A program made the translations under genes and the position numbers. From positions 1,426,001-1,490,000 of the forward strand of contig CAWIXN010000005.1 of NCBI GenBank assembly GCA_963840095.1: DNA of 64,000 nt. The letters run 5' to 3'. A model generated the notes under the pieces. That model had not been told where the DNA came from. It saw only the letters and a program-made list of their open reading frames with translations, and ran no database searches. Below, piece after piece: positions 1 through 9,563 of the stretch. The stretch is from DATBGO01 sp963840095. GTDB taxonomy: Bacteria > Actinomycetota > Actinomycetes > Streptosporangiales > Streptosporangiaceae. The first letter of the stretch is position 1. The number at the start of each line of letters is the position of its first letter.

Positions 1-150
1 CAGATCCTGATGGCCAAGGCCCGGCTGCCCCAGGCCCGTCTGCTGCCACTACCCGGCTGCGGGCACGTCCCGATGACCGACGATCCGCCGCTCGTCGCCC
101 AGGTCCTGCTGCAAGGCAGCAGCCGCGTCCTGGCCAGCTCGGCTCCCTAA
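1..150 (+). CDS. alpha/beta hydrolase, C-terminal end only
   Basis: The window opens inside an open frame that ends at a TAA at 148-150. The 49 visible residues contain LPGCGHVPMTDDP, which matches the catalytic-His segment (GxGHxP followed by acidic residues and a hydrophobic helix) near the end of alpha/beta hydrolases. The nucleophile and the rest of the protein lie upstream of the window, so substrate and role cannot be given. The stop codon itself lies inside a 19-bp tandem duplication. Confidence 0.6.
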   Translation, partial: QILMAKARLPQARLLPLPGCGHVPMTDDPPLVAQVLLQGSSRVLASSAP

Positions 151-185
151 ACCCAGCCAGGCTCCCTAAACCCAGCCAGGCTCCC
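141..185. repeat. 19-bp tandem duplication over the stop of the hydrolase
   Basis: Two exact copies of a 19-bp unit beginning GGCTCCCTAAACCC occupy 141-159 and 160-178, and the first bases of a third copy follow. The unit includes the TAA stop of the preceding gene, so the end of the reading frame was duplicated with it. Confidence 0.85.
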
Positions 186-265
186 CTGAAACACCGCCAC
201 CACGGCGGCGGCAGCTCGGCGCAATCCCGGCTCAATACCAGCGCAAGCGCTCGTCAATAGCGGTC

Positions 266-335
266 GCCGAGGATTGCCTCACGCCCGGGGGCGGTGACTC
301 GCCGAGGATCGCCTCACGCCCGGGGGCGGTGACTC
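266..335. repeat. 35-bp tandem duplication upstream of hypX
   Basis: Two adjacent 35-bp copies (266-300 and 301-335) differ at one base. The second copy ends 12 bp before the hypX start, so the duplication lies in the leader or promoter region and may alter spacing of upstream elements. Confidence 0.9.
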
Positions 336-347
336 AGGGAGGGACAT

Positions 348-2114
348 ATGCGGATCTTGCTTATCGCGAGCGCCTACAACAGCATGACCCAGCGGGTGCA
401 CGCTGAACTTGCCGATCGCGGGCATGAGGTGTCGATCGAGCTGGCGCTCGGAGCGGAGTTAATGCGCGAAGGGGTCCGCCGCTACGACCCGGAACTTGTC
501 ATCGCACCGATGCTGACCACGGCAATTCCTGCCGACATCTGGTCGGCTCGCCCCTGTTTTATCGTCCACCCGGGCCCCAAGGGCGACCGGGGACCGTCCT
601 CACTCGACTGGGCGATCACGGGCGGTGCCGAACGCTGGGGCGTCACCGTGCTCCAGGCCAACGCGGAGATGGACGCCGGCGACATCTGGGCGAGCGTGGA
701 GTTCACGATGCCCCGCTGCTCCAAGGGCTCGCTATATCGGACCGAAGTAGCGGACGCCGCGCTGCAGGCTGTGCTGCTGGCAGTCGCGCGGTTCACCGAA
801 GGCGGCTACCGGCCTGAGCCGTTGGACTACAGCCGTCCCGACGTGCTCGGCACGTGTCGTCCCGCTTGCCGGCAGGAGCATCGCAGGATCGACTGGCAGA
901 CCGAGCCAACCTCCTCGGTGGTGGCGAAACTGCTGGCGGCCGACTCCACCCCCGGCGTCCTCGACGTGCTCGGCGACCGCGAGTACTTCCTGTTCGGCGG
1001 GTACGAAGAAGACGACCTCCGCGGTGCCGCCGGGGCGATCATCGCACGGCGCGGCGGTGCGGTCTGCCGGGCGACCGTGGACGGAGCAGTCTGGATCCCG
1101 CAGCTGCGCCCGCGCCGGATTCCCGGTGGCCCGGTGACTTTCAAGTTGCCGGCGACACTGGCACTGCGCGGATTGCTCGCCGACGTACCTGAGGTCCCGG
1201 CACCGCTGACGGCACCGCTGACGGCACCGCTGACGGCACCGCCTGGGCGGCGCACCTACACCGAGATCAGCTACCGTGAGTCCGGCGCCGTCGGCTACCT
1301 GGAGTTCTCCTTCCCGGGCGGCGCCATGAGCACGGATCAGTGCCGCCGCCTGCTCGCCGCCTACCGCCACGCTCAAGCCCGGCCAGTGCGGGTCATCGTG
1401 CTCGGCGGCCCCAGGGATTTCTTCTCCAACGGCATCCACCTCAATGTGATCGAGGCCGCCGATGATCCCGCGGAAGAGTCCTGGCAGAACATCAACGCCA
1501 TCGATGACCTGGTCGAGGCGATCCTGACCACTACCGACCGGCTCACGGTAGCGGCGGTGGCCGGCAATGCCGCGGCCGGCGGCCTGATGCTCGCGCTCGC
1601 CGCCGACGAGGTCTGGTGCCGGGCGGGCGCCGTCCTCAATCCGCACTACCGGCTGATGGGCCTGCACGGTTCGGAGTACTGGACCTACACCCTGCCCCGC
1701 CGCGTCGGCGTGCGGGAGGCAGCCCGGCTCACCGAGGCATGCCTGCCGGTCAGCCCCGCGGCCGCGGTCCGATGCGGCCTGGTCGACCGGGTCATCAGGG
1801 GCGACATAGCCGGATACCGCGCGCAGGTAACTGCCCTGGCCGGGCAGCTGGCCCGGAGCCCGGATTACCCGGCGCGGCTGGCCGCCAAGGCAGACGAGCT
1901 GGCCGCGGCTGAGAAAGAGCAGCCGCTGGCCGACTACCGCGACGGCGAACTGGCCGTTATGAGGCGTAACTTCTTCGACCCGCGCGAGCCCTACGCGGGG
2001 CTGCGCCGCGCGTTCGTCCACAAGGAGAAGCCGGCCCGGACGCCACCCCACCTGGCCCGGCACCGGATCGATATCGATCTCTCCGACGCTGCGCGCTGCC
2101 GCGCGCTGCGCTGA
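348..2114 (+). CDS. hypX: hydrogenase maturation protein HypX (formyltransferase-crotonase)
   Basis: This 588-residue protein is a HypX/HoxX homologue. In known members the N-terminal formyltransferase-like domain and the C-terminal enoyl-CoA-hydratase-like domain turn a formyl group carried by tetrahydrofolate into CO for the NiFe active site of O2-tolerant hydrogenases. Visible support: HPGPKGDRGPSSLDWA (residues 74-89), the family's substrate-binding signature; then a crotonase fold from about residue 305 with GGPRDFFSNGIHLN, AAAGGLMLALAADEVW and HGSEYWTYTLP. The two halves are joined by a PLTA linker built from three 12-bp repeats (1203-1238). An AGGGAGGG ribosome site sits 5 bases before the ATG. 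No hydrogenase or other hyp gene is in the window; they may lie upstream. Confidence 0.93.
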   Translation: MRILLIASAYNSMTQRVHAELADRGHEVSIELALGAELMREGVRRYDPELVIAPMLTTAIPADIWSARPCFIVHPGPKGDRGPSSLDWAITGGAERWGVTVLQANAEMDAGDIWASVEFTMPRCSKGSLYRTEVADAALQAVLLAVARFTEGGYRPEPLDYSRPDVLGTCRPACRQEHRRIDWQTEPTSSVVAKLLAADSTPGVLDVLGDREYFLFGGYEEDDLRGAAGAIIARRGGAVCRATVDGAVWIPQLRPRRIPGGPVTFKLPATLALRGLLADVPEVPAPLTAPLTAPLTAPPGRRTYTEISYRESGAVGYLEFSFPGGAMSTDQCRRLLAAYRHAQARPVRVIVLGGPRDFFSNGIHLNVIEAADDPAEESWQNINAIDDLVEAILTTTDRLTVAAVAGNAAAGGLMLALAADEVWCRAGAVLNPHYRLMGLHGSEYWTYTLPRRVGVREAARLTEACLPVSPAAAVRCGLVDRVIRGDIAGYRAQVTALAGQLARSPDYPARLAAKADELAAAEKEQPLADYRDGELAVMRRNFFDPREPYAGLRRAFVHKEKPARTPPHLARHRIDIDLSDAARCRALR

Positions 2115-2282
2115 CGGTCGATGATCAACCGTGGACACCACTGACCGCAGGCCCTCAGCAGACTGGCCGAGCGCGATCGGGAGCTCTGGCGGTTCAGCGT
2201 CGCATCCCGCCAATTGACTGAAAGACTGCGCAGGAATATCGGCTGCCTTGGAGCGGGGCTGGCCACCGGGAGGAGAATAATC

Positions 2283-3860
2283 ATGACGAATGGCTCGCTT
2301 GTAACGCTGACCGGCAGCGAGCGGGGTCCACTGGTGGGGGCAAGCGCCGCCGGCCCGGTCGATGCGGCCGAGCGGATCGAGCTGACCATTATGACCCGGC
2401 GGATAGCCGAGCTGCCGCGCACCGCCGCGGGGGCGCCGGTCCGCCTTTCCCGTGCGGAACTCCGCCGGCAGCACGGCTCTGATCCAGCCGAGCAAGCGCT
2501 CGTGGCTCAGGTGCTGACCGGGCTCGGCACCGGCATCGAGGTGACAGAAAGCGACCCCGGCGGCCGCCGGATGCACGTGGCCGGCCCGGCGGGAGCGCTG
2601 GCTGACGCGTTCGGCACGGAGCTGACCCTGGTCACCAGCCCCGGGCCGGGCGGATCGCCGGTCACGCACCGCGCGCGGCAGGGCGTCCTGCAGATTCCCG
2701 CCAGCCTGGACGGCATCATCGTCGCCGTGCTCGGCCTGGACAACCGGCCGCAGGCCAGAGCCCATTTCCGGCTGGCCAGCCCGGCGGCAGCGGCCACCTC
2801 CTACACTCCGCCGCAGGTCGGAGCCGCCTACCAGTTCCCCGCCAACACCGACGGCACTGGCCAGGTGATCGGCATCGTAGAACTCGGCGGCGGCTTCTCG
2901 ACCGCGGACCTGGACAGCTACTTCTCCAGCCTCGGCATCACCACCCCGTCCGTCACCGCCGTCGGCGTGGATGGCGCGACGAACGTGCCCGGCCAGGCCC
3001 CGAACGGGGCCGATGGCGAGGTGCTGCTCGACATTGAAGTGGCAGGATCGCTGGCCCCCGGCGCGGCGCAGCTCGTCTACTTCGCGCCGAACACCGATCA
3101 GGGCTTCGTCGACGCCGTCACCACGGCCGTGCAGGCCTCGCCCACGCCGACGGCCGTCAGTATCAGCTGGGGTCAGTCAGAGGACTCCTGGACCGCGCAG
3201 GGCCGGTCAGCACTCGACGCGGCCATCGCCGACGGCGCATCGCTCGGCATCACCGTCTGCGTCGCGGCCGGCGACAACGGCAGCACCGACGGCGTCAGCG
3301 ACGGCAACCCGCACGTCGACTTCCCGGCCTCCAGCCCGCATGCCCTCGCGTGCGGGGGGACCAGCCTCATCATCGACTCAGCGACCGGGCAGATCAGCTC
3401 GGAGACTGTATGGAACGACCTGCCGAACGGCGGCGCCACCGGCGGCGGCGTCAGCGACGTCTTCGCGCTGCCGGCCTGGCAGGCCAGCGCGGGGGTACCG
3501 GCCGGCCCGAGCGGCAGCACCGGCCGGGGCGTGCCGGACGTGGCGGGCAACGCAGACCCCGCGACCGGCTACCAGGTCCTAGTCGACGGTCAGCAGCAAG
3601 TCGTGGGCGGTACGAGTGCCGTGGCCCCGCTCTGGGCCGCACTGATCTGCAGGCTGGCTCAGGCCACAGGTAAGCCGTTCGGCCTGGTCCAGACCGTGCT
3701 CTACGCGGGCATCCAGCCGGGTGCCGACGTGGCCGGTTTTCAGGACATTACCGAAGGCAACAACGGAACCTACTCGGCCGGACCCGGCTGGGACGCCTGC
3801 ACGGGGCTTGGATCACCAGACGGGACCACGCTGCAGACCCGGCTGAGCGCCCAAGGTTAA
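2283..3860 (+). CDS. sedolisin-family (S53) serine-carboxyl peptidase with propeptide
   Basis: This 525-residue protein is an acid endopeptidase of the sedolisin/kumamolisin family. Residues 1 to about 160 form the pro-kumamolisin activation domain. The catalytic domain follows with Glu246 and Asp250 (in GEVLLDIEV), the oxyanion Asp331 (AAGDNGS) and the nucleophile Ser445 (GGTSAVAP). A C-terminal calcium-site pattern is visible (ITEGNNGTY, then GWDACTGLGSPDG). The ATG at 2283 was chosen because GGGAGGAG lies 6 bases before it; the frame is open upstream to 2214 without a good ribosome site. No classical signal peptide is visible although such enzymes are normally exported after autoprocessing. 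It stands alone, converging on the lipid genes. Confidence 0.92.
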   Translation: MTNGSLVTLTGSERGPLVGASAAGPVDAAERIELTIMTRRIAELPRTAAGAPVRLSRAELRRQHGSDPAEQALVAQVLTGLGTGIEVTESDPGGRRMHVAGPAGALADAFGTELTLVTSPGPGGSPVTHRARQGVLQIPASLDGIIVAVLGLDNRPQARAHFRLASPAAAATSYTPPQVGAAYQFPANTDGTGQVIGIVELGGGFSTADLDSYFSSLGITTPSVTAVGVDGATNVPGQAPNGADGEVLLDIEVAGSLAPGAAQLVYFAPNTDQGFVDAVTTAVQASPTPTAVSISWGQSEDSWTAQGRSALDAAIADGASLGITVCVAAGDNGSTDGVSDGNPHVDFPASSPHALACGGTSLIIDSATGQISSETVWNDLPNGGATGGGVSDVFALPAWQASAGVPAGPSGSTGRGVPDVAGNADPATGYQVLVDGQQQVVGGTSAVAPLWAALICRLAQATGKPFGLVQTVLYAGIQPGADVAGFQDITEGNNGTYSAGPGWDACTGLGSPDGTTLQTRLSAQG

Positions 3861-3944
3861 CGGGACCTCCCCCCAGTCCGACGAGCCGACGGGGCCGGCG
3901 CTGCTGAAGTGAATGGCTAGCCTCCGGAAGGCCGACCTGGGACC

Positions 3945-6860
3945 TTAGCCCCGGAGCGCCACCACCTCGTCCAGCCCGGCCCGGAGGTCATCGGCGAGCT
4001 GGCCGGGATCGGCGATCGACGACGTATCGGTGTTGATGCCGATACAGCACTCCCCGTCGTGGGAGATGAGGGTGATCATGGCGGCGCACCCGGGCAGCGG
4101 GCCGAACGGGTACATGTGCGTGATCCGCGAGCCCGCGATGTACACCGGGTAGGGCACCCCGGGGATGCTGGACACCTGAACGTCGTTCGTGCTGGTGAGC
4201 CGGCCCGAAACGATGCCGACGACGGGCCCGGGCAGCCAGCTGAGCGCCGGGGCGAGCGCGGCTGGCACCGCGTCGGCCGCGGCGGCACTGGCCGCGCGGG
4301 CGGTCAGCACGAACTGCCGCACGGCGGCGATCCTGGCCGCCGGGTCGCGCTCGGCCATGGGCGCGGCGAATCTGGCCCCGGTGAAGCGGTTCCCGCCCTG
4401 CGGGTCATCCTGGGTGCGCAGGCTGATCGGGAACCCGACCACGAGCCGGTCGAGCGGGGCGTCGTGCCGCTCGTGGTAGCGACGGAACCCGCCGATCACC
4501 GCGGCCAGCAGTCCGTCGTTAAGAGAGCCGCCCGCCGCCTTCGCGCCGGCCTTGAGGTCAGTCAGCGGAACGTCGATGACGTCGAAGCGCCAGTCGCCGC
4601 CGCGCTGGGCCAGCAGCGGCGAGCCGCGCGGGGGGGCCGCGTTCTGGCCGGCCCAGCGGGCCACGCCTACCGCCTGCCCGGCCACCCGCGAGGCCGACTC
4701 GAAGGGCCTGGCCAGCGCGCCGAGGACCCCGGCCCCCTGACGGAGCGCGGTCATGGGCGTGGCCCGGACCGCACCCGCGAGCTGCGTGGCGAGCAGCCCG
4801 GTCCGCGATGCCCCGGACGCGGCCGGGACCGCAGGCTCGGGCCGATGCGGGTCATGCTCGGCGCTGCGACTGTGCAGCCGCGTCATCAGCTGGACCGCGC
4901 CGAGCCCGTCGGTGACGCTGTGGTGGCTCTTGACCGCGTACCCGGCCCGGCCGCCGGCGAGGCCCTCCACGAGCAGCGCCTGCCACAGCGGCCGGTCGCG
5001 GTCGAAGGGTGCGGCCGCGAATTCCTGCACGATGTCGAGCAGCTGGCGCAGCGAGCCGGGAGCGGGCGCGCGGACCCGATGAACGTGCCAGGACAGGTCG
5101 AGGTCGCCGACTGTTACCCAGGTCGGGGTCCCGAGCGCGAGCGTCGGCTCGACGACCCGCTGCCGCATCCGCGGCACCATGCGGGAGGCCCAGTCGTGGG
5201 CCGCGAGCAGCCGGTCCCAGTCCGGGGCAGGGTCGAGTAGCTCCAGCATGCTGACGTTCACCCGCAGCCGGGGGTCAGCGGCCTCGGCGCGCCACATGGC
5301 TGTTTCCAGCGGGCTCATCTCGGTGGAAATCCCCCACTCCAGCGGCTCGGCCGGCGGCGGACCGGGGCTGGCCAGCGCCGTGGTCTCCACTCGCCCGGAA
5401 CCGGCGGTCGGCCAGTTGGCGAGCGTCGCCAGGTACTGCCCGCGAACCTGGTGGACGTAGGAGTCGAGGTCCCCGGCCACCCAGCCGGTCGTGGGGACCG
5501 GGGGAAGGACCGCGACTTGCACGGTGCCCGAGTGGATCGTCGTTGCCCCGCGCCACATCAGCTCCCCGGAGTTGCGGATGACGATCGGCACGATCGGCAC
5601 CCCCGCTTGCATCGCGACGTGGAAGGCGCCCTTCTTGAAGGGCCCGAGCGCGGGCGTCGCCGACCGGGTACCTTCCGGCGCGATGGCCAGCGAGATCCCA
5701 TCACGGAGCCGCTGCACCGCCGGCTCAAGGGCCTTGAGCGCCTGGGCGGTGTCGTGCCGGTCGACGAACGCCACGTCGGCGAGCCGGAACATCAGCCCGA
5801 ACCCGGGGCTATTGGCCAGTTCCTTCTTAGCCACGCCGGTGAACCCGCCGCGCAGCAGCTTGGCCAGGATGAGCACGTCGAGCTGGCTCTGGTGGTTGAA
5901 AAGGAAGACGGCGGGCCGGGTGGCCAGGTGCTCGGCGCCGTGGACGTCCAGCCGCACGCCGGCCAGCACACTGCCCACCTCGCCGGCCAGGGTGGTGCCG
6001 AGATCGACAGCCTCGCGCCGGGAACCCGTCACCACCCCCAGCGCGGCGCCGGTCGTGAAGCCGCCGATCAAGCCGGCCAGTCCCGCCGCGGTCCGGGCGA
6101 TGTCCCCGGCCCCGGGCCGGCCGCGGGAGCGGAACCTGGCTACCGGCCACCCGTAGTGCCGCGCGGCCGCTTCCAGGTCACGGTCGGGATTGAGGGCCCG
6201 CGGCCGCCCGGCGGTCCGCAGGAACGGCACGTCCTCGTGGCCATTTGAGTAGGTGTAGCTCTCCGGCAGGTCGATGTCGTGCTCGGCAGCGAACGTGCGG
6301 ACCGCCGTGGCTTTGCCCGCGCGCCACAGCAGCGGGCCGCCGGGGCGGCCGGTGCAGATGCCGTTCACGATCTCCACCGGCGAGACCAGGATGTATTCCA
6401 CGCCCATCGCCCTGGCCGCGGGCTCGACCTGGAACCGGGTGGCGGATGAGGCCAGCACGACCGTGTGCCCGGCCCGTTGGTGGGCCCCGACCAGCCGCCA
6501 CCCCTCCGGGTACAGCGAGCCGGAGATCCCCTGCACGAACAGCCGCTCTCCGAGTTCGGCGAGCTCGTCCTCGCTGCGCCCCGCCCAGGTGTGCATGCTC
6601 AGCACCGTGAACCGCTCGAAGTCCTCCTCCGTGGTCACGCCGCGCAGGCCGGTGAGCAGCATCCGTCCCAGATCGGCCGGTGCGATCTGCAGCGACCTCA
6701 GATGGTGGCGGGCGAACGCCGACAGCGAGTACCCGTCGATCAGGGTGCCGTCGAAGTCGAAGAACGCCCCCACGTGCGGGCCCTGTGGCCCGGCCTCGAC
6801 GTCGGCGATCAGCTGATCTTCTGACCATGGCCTGGCCGTGGACTGGCTAGAGTGCGACAC
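3945..6860 (-). CDS. trifunctional HAD phosphatase / PlsC / WS-DGAT acyltransferase
   Basis: This 971-residue protein joins three enzymes. (1) A HAD-IB hydrolase at about 28-250 with FDFDGTLIDG (Asp35, Asp37). (2) A PlsC 1-acylglycerol-3-phosphate acyltransferase at about 280-450 with FNHQSQLDV (HX4D) and APEGTRS. (3) A wax ester synthase/diacylglycerol acyltransferase from about 500 to the end with the catalytic HHSVTDG. Mycobacteria have HAD-PlsC and WS/DGAT proteins as neighbouring genes beside plsB2; here they are fused. It starts at a GTG with GGGAGG 6 bases upstream and overlaps the end of plsB by 14 bp, so the pair is translationally coupled. The HAD part could supply phosphatidate phosphatase activity, which is inferred. 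Confidence 0.92.
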   Translation of the reverse strand: MSHSSQSTARPWSEDQLIADVEAGPQGPHVGAFFDFDGTLIDGYSLSAFARHHLRSLQIAPADLGRMLLTGLRGVTTEEDFERFTVLSMHTWAGRSEDELAELGERLFVQGISGSLYPEGWRLVGAHQRAGHTVVLASSATRFQVEPAARAMGVEYILVSPVEIVNGICTGRPGGPLLWRAGKATAVRTFAAEHDIDLPESYTYSNGHEDVPFLRTAGRPRALNPDRDLEAAARHYGWPVARFRSRGRPGAGDIARTAAGLAGLIGGFTTGAALGVVTGSRREAVDLGTTLAGEVGSVLAGVRLDVHGAEHLATRPAVFLFNHQSQLDVLILAKLLRGGFTGVAKKELANSPGFGLMFRLADVAFVDRHDTAQALKALEPAVQRLRDGISLAIAPEGTRSATPALGPFKKGAFHVAMQAGVPIVPIVIRNSGELMWRGATTIHSGTVQVAVLPPVPTTGWVAGDLDSYVHQVRGQYLATLANWPTAGSGRVETTALASPGPPPAEPLEWGISTEMSPLETAMWRAEAADPRLRVNVSMLELLDPAPDWDRLLAAHDWASRMVPRMRQRVVEPTLALGTPTWVTVGDLDLSWHVHRVRAPAPGSLRQLLDIVQEFAAAPFDRDRPLWQALLVEGLAGGRAGYAVKSHHSVTDGLGAVQLMTRLHSRSAEHDPHRPEPAVPAASGASRTGLLATQLAGAVRATPMTALRQGAGVLGALARPFESASRVAGQAVGVARWAGQNAAPPRGSPLLAQRGGDWRFDVIDVPLTDLKAGAKAAGGSLNDGLLAAVIGGFRRYHERHDAPLDRLVVGFPISLRTQDDPQGGNRFTGARFAAPMAERDPAARIAAVRQFVLTARAASAAAADAVPAALAPALSWLPGPVVGIVSGRLTSTNDVQVSSIPGVPYPVYIAGSRITHMYPFGPLPGCAAMITLISHDGECCIGINTDTSSIADPGQLADDLRAGLDEVVALRG

Positions 6861-9120
6861 CGACCGCCTCCCGTCGGCACACCGCGTCGATCTCGTCGAT
6901 CATGATGAGCCGTCCCACAACGTCACGCAGCCGCGCGGCGAAGGCCTGCCTGCGCTCGGCCAGCTCCTCGCGGCCGGGATCGATCAGATCCAGGTTCGCG
7001 GCGAGCTTCATCGCGCTCGAGAACAGCTCCCGTGACAGCGACTCCGGCCCGTGCAGCTGCCCCTGCAGCAGCATCTGCCGCCCGACGCCGCCGCATTCGT
7101 CGAGGAACTCCTTTTCCACGATCGGATGGCGAGGCTGGCGCGCGGCGAGCCGCTCGGCGACGACGAGCTGCGCGTCCAGGAACGACCGCAGCACCCGGTT
7201 GGCGACCAGGAGTTCCGACCGTTCCAGCACGGCGCGCCCGTCGGCCGCCGTCTGGAAGCCGGGATCCAGCCGCTCGAGTTCGGCGCCGAGCTCCGCGCGG
7301 TAGGACGCCTTGTCCGGGAAAAAGAACTCGAACTTCAGCTGGTCGCGCAGCCGCATGGCCTCGTCCCAGCGGTCAGCGGGCTCGCTGAGCATGACCAGCT
7401 CCGCTACCGCCCGGTCGACGAAATGGTGAATCGCGCTGTTCCGGTAGAACGCGGCGACCAGGTGCTGGCCCCGCTCGATGGCATAAACCGGCTCCTGTCC
7501 GCCGGTGTAGACGGTGACCACATTCTGCTGGGCTAGCGCGCCCAGCACCCGGCGCACCCCGGCGTCGGTTCGCAGCGCGTCATCCGAATGCGGGAGACTC
7601 CGCTCGGCCAGGTAGCCGCGCAGCGGCTCGAGGACCCCGCGGACCTGGCCCAGGGTCAGCGCCCGGTCGCGCACGCCCAGCAGCGCCAGCGTGACCAGCG
7701 CGGTGGCCGTCGCGGGGGTGACCCGGTTGATCCGGACCGCCACCTCGAACGCGACCTTCTGGAGCGCGAGCCGGCGGGCGTCCGGATTATCGTCATCGCC
7801 GCCGGACTCCAGGGCCTCCCGCACCGACAGCGGTTCCGCGAACCGCACATGCACCGTGCCGATCCTGGCCAGCTGTCCCCTGGCGTAAGAGGCCAGCCAG
7901 CCCAGCCCCTCGGGCTTCTTCGCTCCCCCGCCCTGCTCAGCCGCCATCGCCGACACCTCGCGGAGCTGGTCGTAGGTGATGGCCACCGGCACCAGGTAGG
8001 CATCGTCGGCCCGGCCGCGCGCGACCGCGTCGGCGACGTAGGCCAGCAGGCCGTAGCGCGGCGGGCGCAGCTTGCCGGTCCGCGAGCGGCCGCCCTCCAG
8101 GTACCACTCTAGGTTGAAGCGCTTGGCGAGCAGGTAGCCGAGGTACTCGCGCAGCGCCAGCTTGTAGATCTCGTCGCCAGCGAAGCTGCGCCGGATGAAT
8201 ATGATCCCGGCGCGCCTGGCCAGCGAGCTGATCGGCCAGATGCGGAGGTTGTCGCCGCCCAGCAGGTGATTGCGGGGGAAGTCATGCTCGGCGAGGACGT
8301 CGGCCAGCAGGAGCGGGTCGGCGTAGGAGCGGTGGCTGGGGAGGAAGACCAGTGCGTGGTGGCGGTTCAGCTCGCGCAGCCGGCCCAGCCCGGCCGTGTC
8401 GGCCTGGACGTCCCACGCGTAGGCGTGCAGCGGGCGCAGCGCGCCGGAGAGCAGGTCGACCGCGATCGGGCTCATGGAGGCAACCAAGCCGTCCAGGGCC
8501 GCCCGGGTGCGTTCCGCCGCCTCCGAATCGGTCAGCTCAAGCCGGGCGGCGAGCCTGGCCACGTCGGCGCGGTATTCCCGGCTGTCCTCGATCGCCTCGA
8601 TGACGTCCTTCGGCACCTTGTAGCGGTATCCGAGCAGCACCCGCTCGGAACGATCGAGTGCGAGCCTGGCCTGCCGGGACACGAACTGCGCGAACGAGCC
8701 GGCACCGCCCCAGCGCTCGCGCAGCGCGGCCACGGTGGCGGGCTCCGCGACCACCATCCGGGCCCGGTCGGGCTCGCGCCGCATGATCCGGGTCTGCCAG
8801 AAGACCGGCGGCCGCCGCGGATTGACCTGCGACAGGATGTCCGACCAGCGGACCCGCCGCTCGCCGTCCCGCTCGCGAGGCAGCCACGCGACACGAGCGG
8901 CGGTGATGACCGTATCCGGCGGCGCCCCGGCCAGCGACCGGGCCAGTGCCGGGCCATCCAGTGGCAGCACCCCGGACGGCGGTACGTCGATCTCACCGAG
9001 CCACCGTTTCACCAGCGCGCGCTCCACCTCGCCGGCCGGCTCAGCAAGCAAGATCAGCAGGGCCTGGCCGCCGACAGGGCCGTCGCCTGCCGCGGGCTGC
9101 GCTGGCCGCGGGCCCCCCAT
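6847..9120 (-). CDS. plsB: glycerol-3-phosphate 1-O-acyltransferase PlsB
   Basis: This 757-residue protein is a PlsB-type acyltransferase that acylates sn-glycerol-3-phosphate to lysophosphatidate at the inner membrane face. All family blocks are present in order: PSHRSYADPLLL (HX4D catalytic block), GDNLRIWPI, GIIFIRRSF, YLEGGRSRTGK (phosphate binding) and LVPVAITYDQ. Its length is close to other actinobacterial PlsB proteins. GGGAAGGAG precedes the ATG at 9120. It is the first gene of a two-gene unit, and its stop lies inside the start of the HAD/PlsC/WS-DGAT gene, so its product should feed directly into that enzyme. Confidence 0.94.
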   Translation of the reverse strand: MGGPRPAQPAAGDGPVGGQALLILLAEPAGEVERALVKRWLGEIDVPPSGVLPLDGPALARSLAGAPPDTVITAARVAWLPRERDGERRVRWSDILSQVNPRRPPVFWQTRIMRREPDRARMVVAEPATVAALRERWGGAGSFAQFVSRQARLALDRSERVLLGYRYKVPKDVIEAIEDSREYRADVARLAARLELTDSEAAERTRAALDGLVASMSPIAVDLLSGALRPLHAYAWDVQADTAGLGRLRELNRHHALVFLPSHRSYADPLLLADVLAEHDFPRNHLLGGDNLRIWPISSLARRAGIIFIRRSFAGDEIYKLALREYLGYLLAKRFNLEWYLEGGRSRTGKLRPPRYGLLAYVADAVARGRADDAYLVPVAITYDQLREVSAMAAEQGGGAKKPEGLGWLASYARGQLARIGTVHVRFAEPLSVREALESGGDDDNPDARRLALQKVAFEVAVRINRVTPATATALVTLALLGVRDRALTLGQVRGVLEPLRGYLAERSLPHSDDALRTDAGVRRVLGALAQQNVVTVYTGGQEPVYAIERGQHLVAAFYRNSAIHHFVDRAVAELVMLSEPADRWDEAMRLRDQLKFEFFFPDKASYRAELGAELERLDPGFQTAADGRAVLERSELLVANRVLRSFLDAQLVVAERLAARQPRHPIVEKEFLDECGGVGRQMLLQGQLHGPESLSRELFSSAMKLAANLDLIDPGREELAERRQAFAARLRDVVGRLIMIDEIDAVCRREAVGVAL

Positions 9121-9299
9121 GCTCGGCTCCTTCCCTCATCCAACATCTTTGCCCATCCCTCGATCGGGGTCACCCAATGCACCGGAAAGCCCCATTTACC
9201 CGGCCGGTGATGCTGCACCATGGTGCCCAGCTTCGTTTCGCATGCTACGACCTGACCTGGCGACCGGGCGCGGCACCCAGCACACCCTGAGAGGCGGCC

Positions 9300-9563
9300 A
9301 TGGCCCACTCCGCTCCCACCGGCAAGAGTCACGTTAAGCGGATCGCGGTCACGGTCCTGCTGCTGGCGGCGATTGGCGGCACGTTGTGGGTGCCGTTCTA
9401 CGCGCGCTCTATGCCGAAATTGGGTGATTTCCCGTTCTTCTACTGGTATCAGCTGATCCTGGTGCCGGCGGTCGCCATCGTGTGCTGGCTCTGCTCCGTG
9501 CTGCTGAGAGCCAGGCCCGCCGCACCGGCCAGACCCCCGCATGGCGGGGGGCTGCGGAAGTGA
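9300..9563 (+). CDS. DUF3311 small membrane subunit
   Basis: This 87-residue protein has two hydrophobic segments (about 16-32 and 48-68) and the DUF3311 core VPFYARSMPKLGDFPFFYWYQ. DUF3311 proteins are encoded immediately before SSS-family solute symporters and are thought to be accessory subunits. Here the stop overlaps the start of the symporter as GTGA, which supports joint translation. The C-terminal tail is proline and arginine rich. Confidence 0.85.
   Translation: MAHSAPTGKSHVKRIAVTVLLLAAIGGTLWVPFYARSMPKLGDFPFFYWYQLILVPAVAIVCWLCSVLLRARPAAPARPPHGGGLRK

Noticed and set aside
732..2765. 677-residue minus-strand frame over hypX and the sedolisin
   Set aside because: Overlaps two well-supported plus-strand genes, has no family similarity and shows the composition of an antisense shadow.
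3938..3952. DevR-like GGGACCTTAGCCCC
   Set aside because: It lies at the 3' end of two convergent genes, where no promoter is expected.
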